Position numbers and translations under genes: made by a program | Shown here: positions 8,264-17,273 of the stretch, in pieces | Position numbering within the stretch: the first letter of the stretch is position 1 | How the letters are laid out: the number at the start of each line of letters is the position of its first letter | Assembly: GCF_002387245.1 (NCBI RefSeq) | Contig: NZ_DGLD01000014.1 | Coordinates: 127,989-191,988, forward strand | DNA: 64,000 bases | DNA from: Brevundimonas sp. UBA4553 | GTDB lineage: Bacteria; Pseudomonadota; Alphaproteobacteria; Caulobacterales; Caulobacteraceae | Reading direction: 5' to 3' | The notes under the pieces: model-generated | Databases searched by the model: none | Told to the model about the DNA's origin: nothing | Seen by the model: the letters and a program-made list of their open reading frames with translations, nothing else

Positions 8264-9295
8264 ATGAGCGATGATCTGATCCTTGGGCGGAAAGACCAGC
8301 ACCTCGACGTGGTGCTGTCCGGCGGCGGGCGACACGCCCTGGCGTCCGGCTTCGACGACTGGCGCTTCGTTCATGAGGCTCTGCCGGATCTGGATCACGC
8401 CAAGATCGACCTCGGCGCCGACTTCCTGGGGCGGCGGTTGCAGGCGCCCCTGTTGATCAGCGCCATGACGGGCGGTCCCGCCCGGGCCGAGGCCATCAAC
8501 GCCCGACTGGCCGAGGCGGCCCAGCATCTGGGCATCGGCCTGGCGGTCGGCTCGCAGCGCGCCGCCATTGAGGGCGGGGCGACCGGTGGGCTCGACCGTT
8601 CGCTGCGCGATCGGGCCCCGGACACCCCGATCCTGGCCAATATCGGCGCGGCCCAGCTGACGCGCGGCTTTGGCGTCGAGCAGGCCAGGCGGGCGCTGGA
8701 CATGATCGGGGCCGACGCCCTGGTGGTGCATCTCAATCCCTTGCAGGAAGCCTGTCAGCCTGAGGGCGACCGTGACTGGTGGGGCGTCGGCGCGGCGCTT
8801 CAGGCCCTGATCCGCGATCTGAACGCGCCGGTCATCGTCAAGGAGACGGGGGCGGGGATTTCGGCCGTCACCGCCCAGCGCCTCATCGCCATGGGCGCGG
8901 CAGGCGTAGATGTGGCCGGGGCGGGCGGCGCCAACTGGGGCTTGATCGAGGGCGAGCGCGCGGTCGATGCGGCGGACAAGGCCCACGCCGCCGCCTTCGC
9001 CGCCTGGGGCATACCCAGCGCCCGCGCCATCGCCGAGGCTCGCAACGCCCTGCCGGAAGCCCTGATCATCGGCTCGGGCGGGGTTCGCGACGGCGTCGAT
9101 GCGGCCAAGGCGTTGCGGCTGGGCGCGGACGTGGTCGGGATGGCCTCCGGGGTCATTCAGGCGGCGACGGAATCGACGGAGGCGGTGGTCGCCCACTTCC
9201 AGACCGTCATCCGCCAGTTGCGCACTGTCTGCTTCTGCACCAACGCCGCCAGCGTAGCGGCCCTGAAGCGCGTCCCATTGTTAAGTGTAAAATAA
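8264..9295 (+). CDS. fni: Type 2 isopentenyl-diphosphate delta-isomerase
   Basis: This 343-residue protein matches the FMN- and NADPH-dependent type 2 isomerase that interconverts IPP and DMAPP. Visible motifs are the N-terminal RKDQHLDV, SAMTGG, VGSQRAAIE, VHLNPLQE (substrate and Mg binding), VKETGAGIS, VDVAGAGGANW and the phosphate-binding GSGGVRDGVDAAKALRLGAD near the C terminus, all on a TIM barrel. It starts 10 bases after the stop of the five-repeat PPC gene, so the two are probably cotranscribed, though no functional link is obvious. No mevalonate or carotenoid genes lie beside it. Confidence 0.93.
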   Translation: MSDDLILGRKDQHLDVVLSGGGRHALASGFDDWRFVHEALPDLDHAKIDLGADFLGRRLQAPLLISAMTGGPARAEAINARLAEAAQHLGIGLAVGSQRAAIEGGATGGLDRSLRDRAPDTPILANIGAAQLTRGFGVEQARRALDMIGADALVVHLNPLQEACQPEGDRDWWGVGAALQALIRDLNAPVIVKETGAGISAVTAQRLIAMGAAGVDVAGAGGANWGLIEGERAVDAADKAHAAAFAAWGIPSARAIAEARNALPEALIIGSGGVRDGVDAAKALRLGADVVGMASGVIQAATESTEAVVAHFQTVIRQLRTVCFCTNAASVAALKRVPLLSVK

Positions 9296-9355
9296 ATCAA
9301 CTGTTTAGGCGCTCTATCTAGGGTGCTGGTTCGGAACATCTACGGAGACCTCCCC

Positions 9356-10117
9356 ATGCGAACCCTTCTGATGACGACTATGCTGGCTTCGAGCCTGGTC
9401 GTCGCCGGCGCCGCCGCGGCCCAGAGCACCATTCGCCCCGGCCAGACCATTCAGGGCAATTTCACCGCCAAGGACGCCCGCATGGGCGACGGCTCGCACT
9501 ACCGCTGCTACGTCGTTCAGACCAACCCGGACGAGGCCTACACCGTCACGCTCAGTTCATCGGACTTCGACACCTATTTGTCGGCCGGAGAGGGGGCTGA
9601 TTGCGACCAGACCTCGATCACCAATGACGACGGTCCGGACATGGGCACCAACTCCCAGTTGCGCTTCGTCTCGGGCGGTGGGCTGTGGATCATCAAGGCC
9701 AACACCCTCAGCGAGGGCGAGACAGGCCGCTACGAATTGCGCGTCTCCTCGGGCGAGCGCATCCGGCCGACCACGCAGGTCCTGCCGATCGCGGTCGGCG
9801 AAAGCCGTTCGGGCCGTCTCGAGTTCAGCGACCGTCGCGCCGACGACGGCTCGTTCTACGACTGCTACGCCCTGACCATCGCGCGCGCAGGCAGCGTCGC
9901 GGTGCGTCTCGACTCCGGCGATTTCGACGCCTACCTCGGCCTCTACGAAGGCCCGCAGTGCGACGGCGACTCCTTGGCCACGGACGACGACAGCGGCGGC
10001 GGCACCAGCGCGCAGATCGTTCAAAGCCTGCGTCCGGGGACCTATTCGATCCGCGCCAATACCCTCGGCGCCGCGGAAGAGGGCGACTACACCCTCAGCG
10101 TCACCTCGCGTCGTTGA
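9356..10117 (+). CDS. Secreted protein of two PPC-type repeats
   Basis: The 253-residue protein starts with a Sec signal peptide (MRTLLMTTMLASSLVVAGAA, then AQS). It contains two PPC-type repeats, near residues 25-135 and 140-250. Each has SSDFDTYLS or SGDFDAYLG followed by a DDG or DDDSGGGTSAQ turn and a GxYxLxVxS end. Each repeat carries a Cys pair (HYRCY...DCDQ and FYDCY...QCDG) that the larger paralogue at 6418-8253 lacks, consistent with disulfides after export. GGAGA sits 5-9 bases before the chosen ATG. The two paralogues flank fni and probably arose by duplication. Confidence 0.8.
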   Translation: MRTLLMTTMLASSLVVAGAAAAQSTIRPGQTIQGNFTAKDARMGDGSHYRCYVVQTNPDEAYTVTLSSSDFDTYLSAGEGADCDQTSITNDDGPDMGTNSQLRFVSGGGLWIIKANTLSEGETGRYELRVSSGERIRPTTQVLPIAVGESRSGRLEFSDRRADDGSFYDCYALTIARAGSVAVRLDSGDFDAYLGLYEGPQCDGDSLATDDDSGGGTSAQIVQSLRPGTYSIRANTLGAAEEGDYTLSVTSRR

Positions 10118-10574
10118 TGTCTGCAGCGGCCCCGGTCGGATCGATCGGGGCCGTTTCTGCGACCGTCTCCGGCAAGGGACGGTCGAAGCCGAAGCTGTAG
10201 TCATCGGGCGGAAGCTGCACGATCCGCCGGACAGGCGCGCTGGCCGGCCCCACGACGACGGTGACGGGCGTGGCGACGGGCGGCGGCGTGGGTTCGATCC
10301 AGGCGACCTCCCACGCGCTCTCGTCAGCCGGCAGGGCTGCGAGCGGCTGTAGGCGGTCCGGATCGTGCTCATAGCCATTGTTGAGCGTCCCAACCGCCAG
10401 AATGGGGCGGGGCGTCAGTTCCGGCTCGACCGGCGGCACCACCTCTATGCTGATCGACGAGCCTTCAGCGGCTGGACCCTGTGCGACCGAGGTCGACCGC
10501 CACAGCGTCCAGCTGCCGCCCCCGAGCAGAGCGACGAGGCTGATCGCTGCAACCGTCGTCATTACCGCCTTCAT
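10101..10574 (-). CDS. Unrecognised anchored or secreted protein
   Basis: A 157-residue protein with one N-terminal hydrophobic segment (residues 5-27, VMTTVAAISLVALLGGGSW) and a Pro/Val/Thr-rich remainder typical of extracytoplasmic linkers. No catalytic motif or known domain is evident. It converges on the two-repeat PPC gene, overlapping it by 17 bases. An alternative start is the ATG four codons in. Coding is supported by length and codon bias; function is unknown. Confidence 0.6.
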   Translation of the reverse strand: MKAVMTTVAAISLVALLGGGSWTLWRSTSVAQGPAAEGSSISIEVVPPVEPELTPRPILAVGTLNNGYEHDPDRLQPLAALPADESAWEVAWIEPTPPPVATPVTVVVGPASAPVRRIVQLPPDDYSFGFDRPLPETVAETAPIDPTGAAADINDAR

Positions 10575-10672
10575 CGACCACCGCCCGCTTTAGATCTGCT
10601 CCGCAGGGGAAGCGCATAAGGCCCCGTGCGGTTCAGATTATCCTTGGAGCGTCGTCGATGATTGCGACTGCT

Positions 10673-12205
10673 TCAGGCTGAAGGCAGCAGCTCGCCGGCG
10701 AAGGCGCGGTAGCGTCCAGCCTGCACCCCCGCCGTGGCCCGGGCGATGTCCGGCGCGAAATAGCGGTCGGCGGAATAGGGCTCGGCGGCCTCGCGCACGA
10801 TGGCGTAGGTCTGCTCCAGTTCCGGCGACGAGGTCAGCGGACGACGGAAGTCGATGCCCTGCGCCGCGGCCAGAAGTTCGATGCCGATCACGGTCGCCGT
10901 GTTGGCGGCCATGTCCAGCAGCCGGCGCGCGCCGTGAGTGGCCATCGACACATGGTCTTCCTGGTTGGCGCTGGTCGGCACGGTGTCGACGACGCAGGGG
11001 TGAGCCACCATGCGGTTTTCGGCCACCAGGGCGGCCGCCGTCACCTGGGCGATCATGAAGCCCGAATTCACGCCGCTGTCCTTGACCAGGAAGGCGGGCA
11101 GATCGGTCATCTTTGGATCGACCAGGATGGAGGTGCGGCGCTCGGAGATATTGCCGATCTCGCACAGGCTCATGGCGATCATATCTGCCGCATAAGCAAC
11201 AGGTTCTGCGTGGAAGTTGCCGCCGGAGATGACGTCGCCGTCCTCGATGAAGACCAGCGGATTGTCGGTCACGGCGTTGGCTTCACGCTCCAGCATGGCG
11301 GCGGCGTTGCGCAGAACGTCCAGGGTCGCGCCCATGACCTGAGGCTGGCAGCGCAGCGAGTAGGGGTCCTGCACCTTGGCGCAGTCGTGGCGGTGGCTGT
11401 CGCGGATGGCGCTGCCGGTCAGCAGTTCGAGCAGGCGACGGGCCACGTCGATCTGACCCGGCTGGCCGCGCAGGGCGTGGATGCGGTGATCGAAGGGCGC
11501 GTCCGACCCCAGCAGAGCATCGACCGACAGGGCGCCGGCAGCGATGGCGGCGGCGAAGACGTCCTCGGCGGCGAACAGGCCGGCCAGGGCCAGGGCCGTC
11601 GAGCACTGGGTGCCGTTCAGCAGGGCCAGGCCTTCCTTGGGACCCAGGACGACAGGCTTCAACCCGGCCTTGGCCAGGGCCGTCACGGCGTCCAGCGTCT
11701 GCCCCTGATAGCGGGCCTCGCCGACGCCGATCAGGACGCAGGACATATGGGCCAGCGGGGCCAGATCGCCCGAAGCGCCGACCGAACCCTTGGCCGGGAT
11801 CAGCGGCAGGACCTCGGCGTTGACCATGCCGATCAGGGTCTCCAGCGTGTGACGACGAACGCCCGAGGCGCCCTTGGACAGGCTGGCGATCTTCAGCACC
11901 ATCAGCAGGCGGGTGACGTTTTCGTCGAGCGGTTGGCCGACGCCGCAGGCATGGCTGAGCACCAGGTTCTTCTGAAGGGTTTCAAGGTCTTCTGCAGCAA
12001 TGCTGGTGTTGGCCAGCAGGCCGAAGCCGGTGTTGATGCCATAGACCGTGCGGCCCTCGGCGAGGATGGCGGCGACGACCGCCGCCCCCTTTTCGACATT
12101 GGCCCATGCGGCGTCGGTCAGGCTGACGGCGACGGGACCGTTCAGCACCGTGCGAAGCTGGGCGAGGGTGAGCGGCGCGGCGCCGATTTCGATGGTGGTG
12201 GTCAT
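10673..12205 (-). CDS. hutH: Histidine ammonia-lyase
   Basis: HutH removes ammonia from L-histidine to give trans-urocanate, the first step of histidine degradation. The 510-residue protein has the expected family length. It carries the Ala144-Ser145-Gly146 triad in GSVGASGDLAPLAH that cyclises into the MIO electrophile, plus GINTGFG near residue 57, NGTQ near 195, and the Q/N-rich QEDHVSMATHGARR near 420. It begins 4 bases after the hutU stop, so hutU-hutH form one leftward transcript from the divergent hut control region. Confidence 0.97.
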   Translation of the reverse strand: MTTTIEIGAAPLTLAQLRTVLNGPVAVSLTDAAWANVEKGAAVVAAILAEGRTVYGINTGFGLLANTSIAAEDLETLQKNLVLSHACGVGQPLDENVTRLLMVLKIASLSKGASGVRRHTLETLIGMVNAEVLPLIPAKGSVGASGDLAPLAHMSCVLIGVGEARYQGQTLDAVTALAKAGLKPVVLGPKEGLALLNGTQCSTALALAGLFAAEDVFAAAIAAGALSVDALLGSDAPFDHRIHALRGQPGQIDVARRLLELLTGSAIRDSHRHDCAKVQDPYSLRCQPQVMGATLDVLRNAAAMLEREANAVTDNPLVFIEDGDVISGGNFHAEPVAYAADMIAMSLCEIGNISERRTSILVDPKMTDLPAFLVKDSGVNSGFMIAQVTAAALVAENRMVAHPCVVDTVPTSANQEDHVSMATHGARRLLDMAANTATVIGIELLAAAQGIDFRRPLTSSPELEQTYAIVREAAEPYSADRYFAPDIARATAGVQAGRYRAFAGELLPSA

Positions 12206-12209
12206 GGGT

Positions 12210-13877
12210 TTACAGGTCCAGCGAGGGCAGGTTCAGGCCGTGCTCGCGCGCGACGTCCTTGGCGATGACATATCCGGCGTCGGCGTGACGCATGACGCCG
12301 GTGGCCGGGTCGTTCCACAAAACGCGCTCCAGCCGCTTGGCCGCTTCCGGCGTGCCGTCGGCGACGATGACGACGCCCGAGTGCTGGCTATACCCCATGC
12401 CGACCCCGCCGCCATGGTGCAGGGACACCCACGAAGCGCCCGACGCCGTGTTCAGCAGGGCGTTCAGCAGGGGCCAGTCGCTGACGGCGTCCGAGCCGTC
12501 CATCATGGCCTCGGTTTCGCGGTTCGGGCTGGCGACGGAGCCGCTGTCCAGATGGTCGCGGCCGATGACGATGGGCGCGCTCAGTTCGCCGGAGGCCACC
12601 ATGTCATTGAACATCAGACCCGCGCGGTGACGGTCGCCCAGACCGATCCAGCAGATGCGCGCCGGCAGGCCCTGGAAGGCGATGCGCTCGCCCGCCAAGT
12701 CCAGCCAGCGGTGCAGACCGGCGTTGTCGGGGAACAGCTTCTTCATCGCCTCATCCGTCTTGCGGATGTCCTCGGGATCACCCGACAGGGCGGCCCAGCG
12801 GAACGGACCGATGCCGCGGCAGAACAGCGGGCGGATATAGGCGGGGACGAAGCCGGGGAAGTCGAATGCGTTCGTCACGCCCTGATCGAAGGCGACCTGA
12901 CGGATATTGTTGCCATAGTCGGTGGTGGGGACGCCCTGGGCGTGGAAGTCCAGCATGGCCTGGACGTGGACGGCCATCGACTGGCGCGCGGCGGCCTCGA
13001 CGGCGGCCGGGTCGCTGACGCGCTTCTCTTCCCACTCGGCGACCGTCCAGCCCGAGGGCAGGTAGCCGTTGACGGGATCGTGGGCGCTGGTCTGATCCGT
13101 CACCAGATCAGGGCGGACGCCGCGCTTGACCATTTCAGGCAGAAGGTCAGCTGCATTGCCCAACAGGCCGATCGACAAGGGTTTCTTGTCCTTGAACGAC
13201 TGCTCCAGCAGGGCCAGCGCCTCGTCCAGGGTCTCGGCCATGACATCGACGTAGCGGGTGCGCAGGCGGAACTCGATGCGGCTGCGCTGGCACTCGATGG
13301 TGATGCAGGACGCCCCGGCCATGGTCGCGGCCAAGGGCTGGGCGCCGCCCATGCCGCCCAGGCCCGCGGTCAGGATCCACTTGCCCGACCAGTCGCCGCC
13401 ATAGTGCTGGCGACCCGCCTCCATGAAGGTCTCATAGGTGCCCTGAACGATGCCCTGGGTGCCGATGTAGATCCACGACCCGGCTGTCATCTGGCCGTAC
13501 ATGGCCAGACCCTTTTTATCCAACTCGTTGAAGTGGTCCCAAGTGGCCCACTTGGGCACCAGGTTGGAGTTGGCGATCAGGACGCGCGGGGCGTCGGCAT
13601 GCGTGCGGAAGACGCCGACCGGCTTGCCCGACTGGACCAGCAGGGTCTCGTCGGCTTCCAGCTTCTGCAGTTGCTCGACGATGGTGTCGAAGGCCTGCCA
13701 GTTGCGGGCCGCCTTGCCGATGCCGCCATAGACGACCAGATCCTCGGGACGCTCGGCCACCTCGGGGTCGAGGTTGTTCATCAGCATCCGCATCGCCGCC
13801 TCGGCGGCCCAGGTCTTGGCGGTCTTTTCAGACCCGCGCGGGCTGCGGATGATGCGGGTGTTGGGCGTGGCGCTCAT
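12210..13877 (-). CDS. hutU: Urocanate hydratase
   Basis: HutU adds water to urocanate using tightly bound NAD as an electrophile and yields imidazolonepropionate. The protein of about 555 residues matches the family in length and has GTYETF, the glycine-rich GLGGMGGAQPLAA nucleotide loop near residue 170, the IECQ segment, the DQTSAHDPVNGYLPSGW block and the C-terminal HHGGGVGMGYSQHSG. A strong GGAGGA lies five bases before the ATG at 13877, so I prefer that start over an ATG four codons earlier that overlaps this site. It is the first gene of the leftward hut transcript. Confidence 0.97.
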   Translation of the reverse strand: MSATPNTRIIRSPRGSEKTAKTWAAEAAMRMLMNNLDPEVAERPEDLVVYGGIGKAARNWQAFDTIVEQLQKLEADETLLVQSGKPVGVFRTHADAPRVLIANSNLVPKWATWDHFNELDKKGLAMYGQMTAGSWIYIGTQGIVQGTYETFMEAGRQHYGGDWSGKWILTAGLGGMGGAQPLAATMAGASCITIECQRSRIEFRLRTRYVDVMAETLDEALALLEQSFKDKKPLSIGLLGNAADLLPEMVKRGVRPDLVTDQTSAHDPVNGYLPSGWTVAEWEEKRVSDPAAVEAAARQSMAVHVQAMLDFHAQGVPTTDYGNNIRQVAFDQGVTNAFDFPGFVPAYIRPLFCRGIGPFRWAALSGDPEDIRKTDEAMKKLFPDNAGLHRWLDLAGERIAFQGLPARICWIGLGDRHRAGLMFNDMVASGELSAPIVIGRDHLDSGSVASPNRETEAMMDGSDAVSDWPLLNALLNTASGASWVSLHHGGGVGMGYSQHSGVVIVADGTPEAAKRLERVLWNDPATGVMRHADAGYVIAKDVAREHGLNLPSLDL

Positions 13878-13932
13878 CGATTCCTCCATGCGGCCCGGAA
13901 TGCGACTTGGGCCGTCGTGCGGGGATAGTGTT

Positions 13933-13944
13933 ATGTCTAGACAT
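13933..13944. promoter_or_regulatory. Likely HutC operator
   Basis: A perfect 12-base palindrome, ATGTCTAGACAT, lies in the 95-base gap between the divergent hutU and hutC starts. It is 56 bases from the hutU ATG and 29 bases from the hutC ATG. GntR/HutC repressors bind short inverted repeats of the TGTNTANACA type, and urocanate relieves HutC repression in known systems. One site here could control both transcripts. Assignment is by position and symmetry. Confidence 0.65.
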
Positions 13945-13972
13945 TAATGCGCGCAAGGGGCAGTTTCGCGTC

Positions 13973-14671
13973 ATGGATCACGAGCCGCTTCATCGCCGCA
14001 TCGCGGGCGACATCGAGCGCCGCATCGCCTCGGGCGAATGGCGGCCGGGTTTCCGTATCCCGACCGAAGCCGAACTGATGGCCGAATACGGCTGCGCCCG
14101 CATGACGGTGTCCCGCGCCATGACGGACCTGTCGGCGCGGGCTCTGGTGGTGCGCCGACGCCGCGCCGGGACGGTGGTGGCCCATCCGCCGGTGCATTCG
14201 TCGGCCCTCGTCGCCATCCCCGACATCCAGTCCGAGGTCGAGGGCAGGGGGCTGGCCTACGCCCACCGCCTGCTAGGGCGCATCGTCCGCCCGGCGCGCC
14301 CTGATGAAGGGCTGGGCGAGCGGGTGATCGAGCTGGAAACCCTGCATCTGGCCGACGACTTGCCCTTCGTCTTCGAGCGCCGCCTGATCTCCCTGAACGC
14401 TGCGCCTGAGGCCGAAGTCGCCGACTTCAACGCCCAGCCGCCGGGCGGCTGGCTGCTGGCCCACATGCCCTGGACCGAGGCCGAGCATCGCATCTCCGCC
14501 GTCGGCGCCGACCCCGAGACGGCGACCCATCTGGGTCTGGCCGACGGCGCGGCTTGCCTCAGGCTGGAGCGTCGCACCTGGCGCGACGGTCAGGGCGTGA
14601 CCTGGGCGTGGCAGACCTTCCCCGGCGCGGCCTATGATCTGGTCGCACGCTTTTCCCCCACCAAAGGATGA
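13973..14671 (+). CDS. hutC: Histidine utilisation repressor, GntR/HutC family
   Basis: The 232-residue protein has an N-terminal winged helix-turn-helix (residues 1-70; LHRRIAGDIERRIASGEW, PTEAELMAEYGCARMTVSRA). A C-terminal UTRA effector domain follows, with FERRLISLN and a conserved LRLERRTW end. This is the HutC subfamily, which represses hut operons and senses urocanate. Start choice: the ATG at 13973 places the GntR domain at the N terminus. It is the first gene of the rightward hut transcript and its stop lies 5 bases before the hutG ATG. Confidence 0.93.
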   Translation: MDHEPLHRRIAGDIERRIASGEWRPGFRIPTEAELMAEYGCARMTVSRAMTDLSARALVVRRRRAGTVVAHPPVHSSALVAIPDIQSEVEGRGLAYAHRLLGRIVRPARPDEGLGERVIELETLHLADDLPFVFERRLISLNAAPEAEVADFNAQPPGGWLLAHMPWTEAEHRISAVGADPETATHLGLADGAACLRLERRTWRDGQGVTWAWQTFPGAAYDLVARFSPTKG

Positions 14672-14676
14672 TCCCG

Positions 14677-15567
14677 ATGAGCCAACCGTCTGAAGCCCTG
14701 GGATGGCGCTCTGTCGGCGATCTGGTGGGGAATCATCCTGACGCCCCGGTCGCCCTGATCGGCGCGCCGTTGAACGAGCGGTCGCTGACGCCGGGCCGTT
14801 GCGACCTCGGTCCGAAAGCCCTGCGGTCCGTTCTGCCGCGCCTGTCCACCTATGACGTCGAGACCGGGCTTGAGTTGGATGTGTTGGTGCATGACGCTGG
14901 GGACGTGGCCTTGAAGGCAGTCTCGCCGTTCGACGCCTTCGAGCCTGTGCGCGAAGCGGTGGCGGCCCAGGCCCACCGCGCCTTGACCATCCTTGTCGGC
15001 GGCAACAACGCCATCACCCGGCCGGGCGTGCATGCCTTGGGCTTGGACCGCGTCGGCGTCCTGACGCTGGACGCCCATTTCGACCTGCGCGACACGGATC
15101 AGGGCCTGACCAACGGCAACCCGATCCAGGCCCTGCTGGATGACGGCATGGACGGCCGCCGGATCAGTCAGGTGGGCCTCGCCCCCTTCGCCAACACCCG
15201 CCGCGCCCACGAAAAGGCCGAGGCGGCCGGCATCAGCGTCCGCACCGCTCGCGAGTGCCGCCAGCGCGGTCTGGCCACCGTGGTGGTCGAGGAACTGGAG
15301 CGCCTGTCGTCCCTGTGCGAGGTCATCTACGTCGACTTCGACATCGACGTCATCGACCGCAGCCAGTGGCCCGCCAGCCCCGGCGCCCGCCCCGGCGGGG
15401 TCTCGGTCCACGACTTCTTCGACGCCGCCCGCGCCATCGGCGCCTGTCCCAAGGTCCGCGCCGTCGACCTGACCGAATACGACCCCTCGCTGGAAGTCGG
15501 CGATCTCGGCTCCCTGACCGCCGGGCGCTGGTTCTGCGAACTGCTTGCTGGGGTACAGGGAAGATGA
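14677..15567 (+). CDS. hutG: Formimidoylglutamase
   Basis: HutG hydrolyses N-formimidoyl-L-glutamate to glutamate and formamide, the last step of the four-enzyme hut route. The protein of about 296 residues is an arginase/agmatinase-fold enzyme with the two-manganese motifs GGNNAITRPG, LTLDAHFDLRD and YVDFDIDVIDRSQWPASP near residues 108, 130 and 225. The Asn in place of His in the first motif is seen in formimidoylglutamases. AAAGGA is 8 bases before the chosen ATG; another in-frame ATG at 14668 overlaps the hutC stop. Its stop overlaps the next start as ATGA. Confidence 0.88.
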   Translation: MSQPSEALGWRSVGDLVGNHPDAPVALIGAPLNERSLTPGRCDLGPKALRSVLPRLSTYDVETGLELDVLVHDAGDVALKAVSPFDAFEPVREAVAAQAHRALTILVGGNNAITRPGVHALGLDRVGVLTLDAHFDLRDTDQGLTNGNPIQALLDDGMDGRRISQVGLAPFANTRRAHEKAEAAGISVRTARECRQRGLATVVVEELERLSSLCEVIYVDFDIDVIDRSQWPASPGARPGGVSVHDFFDAARAIGACPKVRAVDLTEYDPSLEVGDLGSLTAGRWFCELLAGVQGR

Positions 15568-15995
15568 GGGTGTTGCTGGCGGCTGCGGTAGCTGGGCTTG
15601 CTGTCTCGGCTTCCCCCGCAGGAGCCTGTGAGGCGGTCAACCGCACGCGTGAGCAGACCCTTGAGCTCCAACGCCAACTGGCGGCTACCGCTGATAGCAT
15701 CTACCTCGCGCGGGCCGTGCCCGTCTCCGGCGGCTACATGAGCACCTACCATCGTGTCGCCGTGATCGATGGTGCGGCGCCGCCCCGCAGGCTGAAAGAT
15801 TGGCCCAAAGACTGTGGACGTGCCGACGAGGGGCTGACGGTCGTCTTCGCGCAGCGGGTTCGCCCCACATACAAGCTGTTCGATGGCTGGTTCTGGGGTG
15901 GCTGGGCTCTCTCTGCATTTTATCCGTCCGAGATCGCTGATCCCGAGATGGCCGCAGCCTTGCGTGAGGCTCAAGAACGACTCAGGAGCAACTGA
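15564..15995 (+). CDS. Unrecognised secreted protein inside the hut operon
   Basis: A 143-residue protein with a clear Sec signal peptide (MRVLLAAAVAGLAVSASPAGA, then Cys). The mature part has three blocks that look conserved in character: SIYLARAV, DCGRADEGLTVVFAQR and an aromatic LFDGWFWGGWALSAFYPSEI. A Cys right after the signal might make it a lipoprotein, but the preceding residues (PAGAC) are a poor lipobox; the two Cys could instead pair. It overlaps hutG by 4 bases and hutI by 1 base, so it is translationally coupled on both sides although no known hut step is extracytoplasmic. I do not recognise the family; the beta-rich mature region may be an OB-like fold, which is a guess. Confidence 0.75.
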   Translation: MRVLLAAAVAGLAVSASPAGACEAVNRTREQTLELQRQLAATADSIYLARAVPVSGGYMSTYHRVAVIDGAAPPRRLKDWPKDCGRADEGLTVVFAQRVRPTYKLFDGWFWGGWALSAFYPSEIADPEMAAALREAQERLRSN

Positions 15996-17209
15996 TGATC
16001 CTCGCTGACCGCCTCATCACCGACTGCCACGTCGCCGCCATGACCGAGGGCGGCGAGCCCTATGGCGCGATCGAGGACGCCGCCATCCTGATCCAGGACG
16101 GGCGTATCGTCTGGGTCGGGCCGCGCGCCGACCTGCCTGTGCACAAGGCTGTGGAAACCGACAGCCTGGGCGGGCGCTGGGTCACGCCGGGCCTGATCGA
16201 CTGCCACACCCATCTGGTCTTCGGCGGCGACCGCTCAGGCGAGTTCGAGCGGCGGCTGGAGGGCGCGACCTATGAAGAGATCGCCCGCGCCGGGGGCGGC
16301 ATCGTCTCCTCGGTCAAGGCGACGCGCGAGGCCAGCGAGGATGACCTCTACGCCTCGGCCTGCAAGCGTCTGGAGGGGCTGAAGGCCACCGGGGTGACCA
16401 CGGTCGAGATCAAGTCCGGCTATGGTCTGGATCACGACAGCGAGCTGAAGATGCTGCGCGTCGCCCGCCGCATCGGGCGCGACGCCGGGGTGCGCGTCCG
16501 CACCTCCTACCTGGGTCTGCACGCCGTCCCACCCGAGCATAAGGCCGACCGCGCCGCCTATGTGGACAAGGCTGTGGATCAAATCCTGCCCGCCGCCCAT
16601 GCCGAGGGTCTGATCGACGCGGTGGACGCCTATTGCGAGCCTATCGCCTTTACTACGGACGAGGTCGCCCGCCTGTTCGACAAGGCCGAGGAACTGGGCC
16701 TGCCGGTCAAGCTGCACGCCGACCAGTTGTCGGACGGCGGCGGCGCGGCCTTGGCCGCCCGTTATCACGCTCTGTCCGCCGACCATATCGAGCACACGAC
16801 CGAGCCGGGTGTTCAGGCCATGGCCGAGGCCGGTGTGGTGGCGGTCCTTCTGCCCGGCGCCTTCCTGATGCTACGCGAGACCAAGGCGCCGCCGGTGGCC
16901 CTGCTGCGCCAGCACGGGGTTCGCATGGCGGTGGCGACTGACTGCAACCCTGGCACCTCGCCCGTCGCCTCGATGACGGCGGCGCTGAACCTGGCCTGCG
17001 TCCAGTTCCGTCTGACGCCCGAGGAAGCCATCGCCGGCGCCACCCGCCACGCCGCCAGCGCCTTGGGCATGCAGGACGAGGTCGGAACCATCGAACCCGG
17101 CAAGGCCGCCGACCTCGCCGTCTGGGACATCACCCGCCCGGCCGAGCTCTGCTACTGGCTGGGCGCGCCCCTGCTGCATCGGCGCTATCTGGCGAGCTGC
17201 GCTTCGTAA
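15995..17209 (+). CDS. hutI: Imidazolonepropionase
   Basis: HutI opens the imidazolone ring to give formimidoylglutamate. The 404-residue amidohydrolase-fold protein has the metal-binding DCHTHLVFGG near residue 68, the EIKSGYGLD block, the KLHADQLSDGGG motif near 242, DHIEHTT near 262 and the catalytic Asp in ATDCNPG near 312. It ends with the typical EVGTIEPGKAADLAVWD, and the length is normal for the family. It completes a full H-U-I-G pathway with HutC in this locus; no hutF or transporter gene is seen in the immediate cluster. Confidence 0.96.
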   Translation: MILADRLITDCHVAAMTEGGEPYGAIEDAAILIQDGRIVWVGPRADLPVHKAVETDSLGGRWVTPGLIDCHTHLVFGGDRSGEFERRLEGATYEEIARAGGGIVSSVKATREASEDDLYASACKRLEGLKATGVTTVEIKSGYGLDHDSELKMLRVARRIGRDAGVRVRTSYLGLHAVPPEHKADRAAYVDKAVDQILPAAHAEGLIDAVDAYCEPIAFTTDEVARLFDKAEELGLPVKLHADQLSDGGGAALAARYHALSADHIEHTTEPGVQAMAEAGVVAVLLPGAFLMLRETKAPPVALLRQHGVRMAVATDCNPGTSPVASMTAALNLACVQFRLTPEEAIAGATRHAASALGMQDEVGTIEPGKAADLAVWDITRPAELCYWLGAPLLHRRYLASCAS

Positions 17210-17273
17210 CTTTAGGTTGTGTTAACTGTTCTGTAGTTGCATTCTTCGTGCCTGTATCTGGGCGCGGAGCTGA

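Noticed and set aside
10289..10300. GGTTCGATCC resembling a tRNA T-arm
   Set aside because: It lies inside a coding frame and no acceptor, D-arm or anticodon stem surrounds it.
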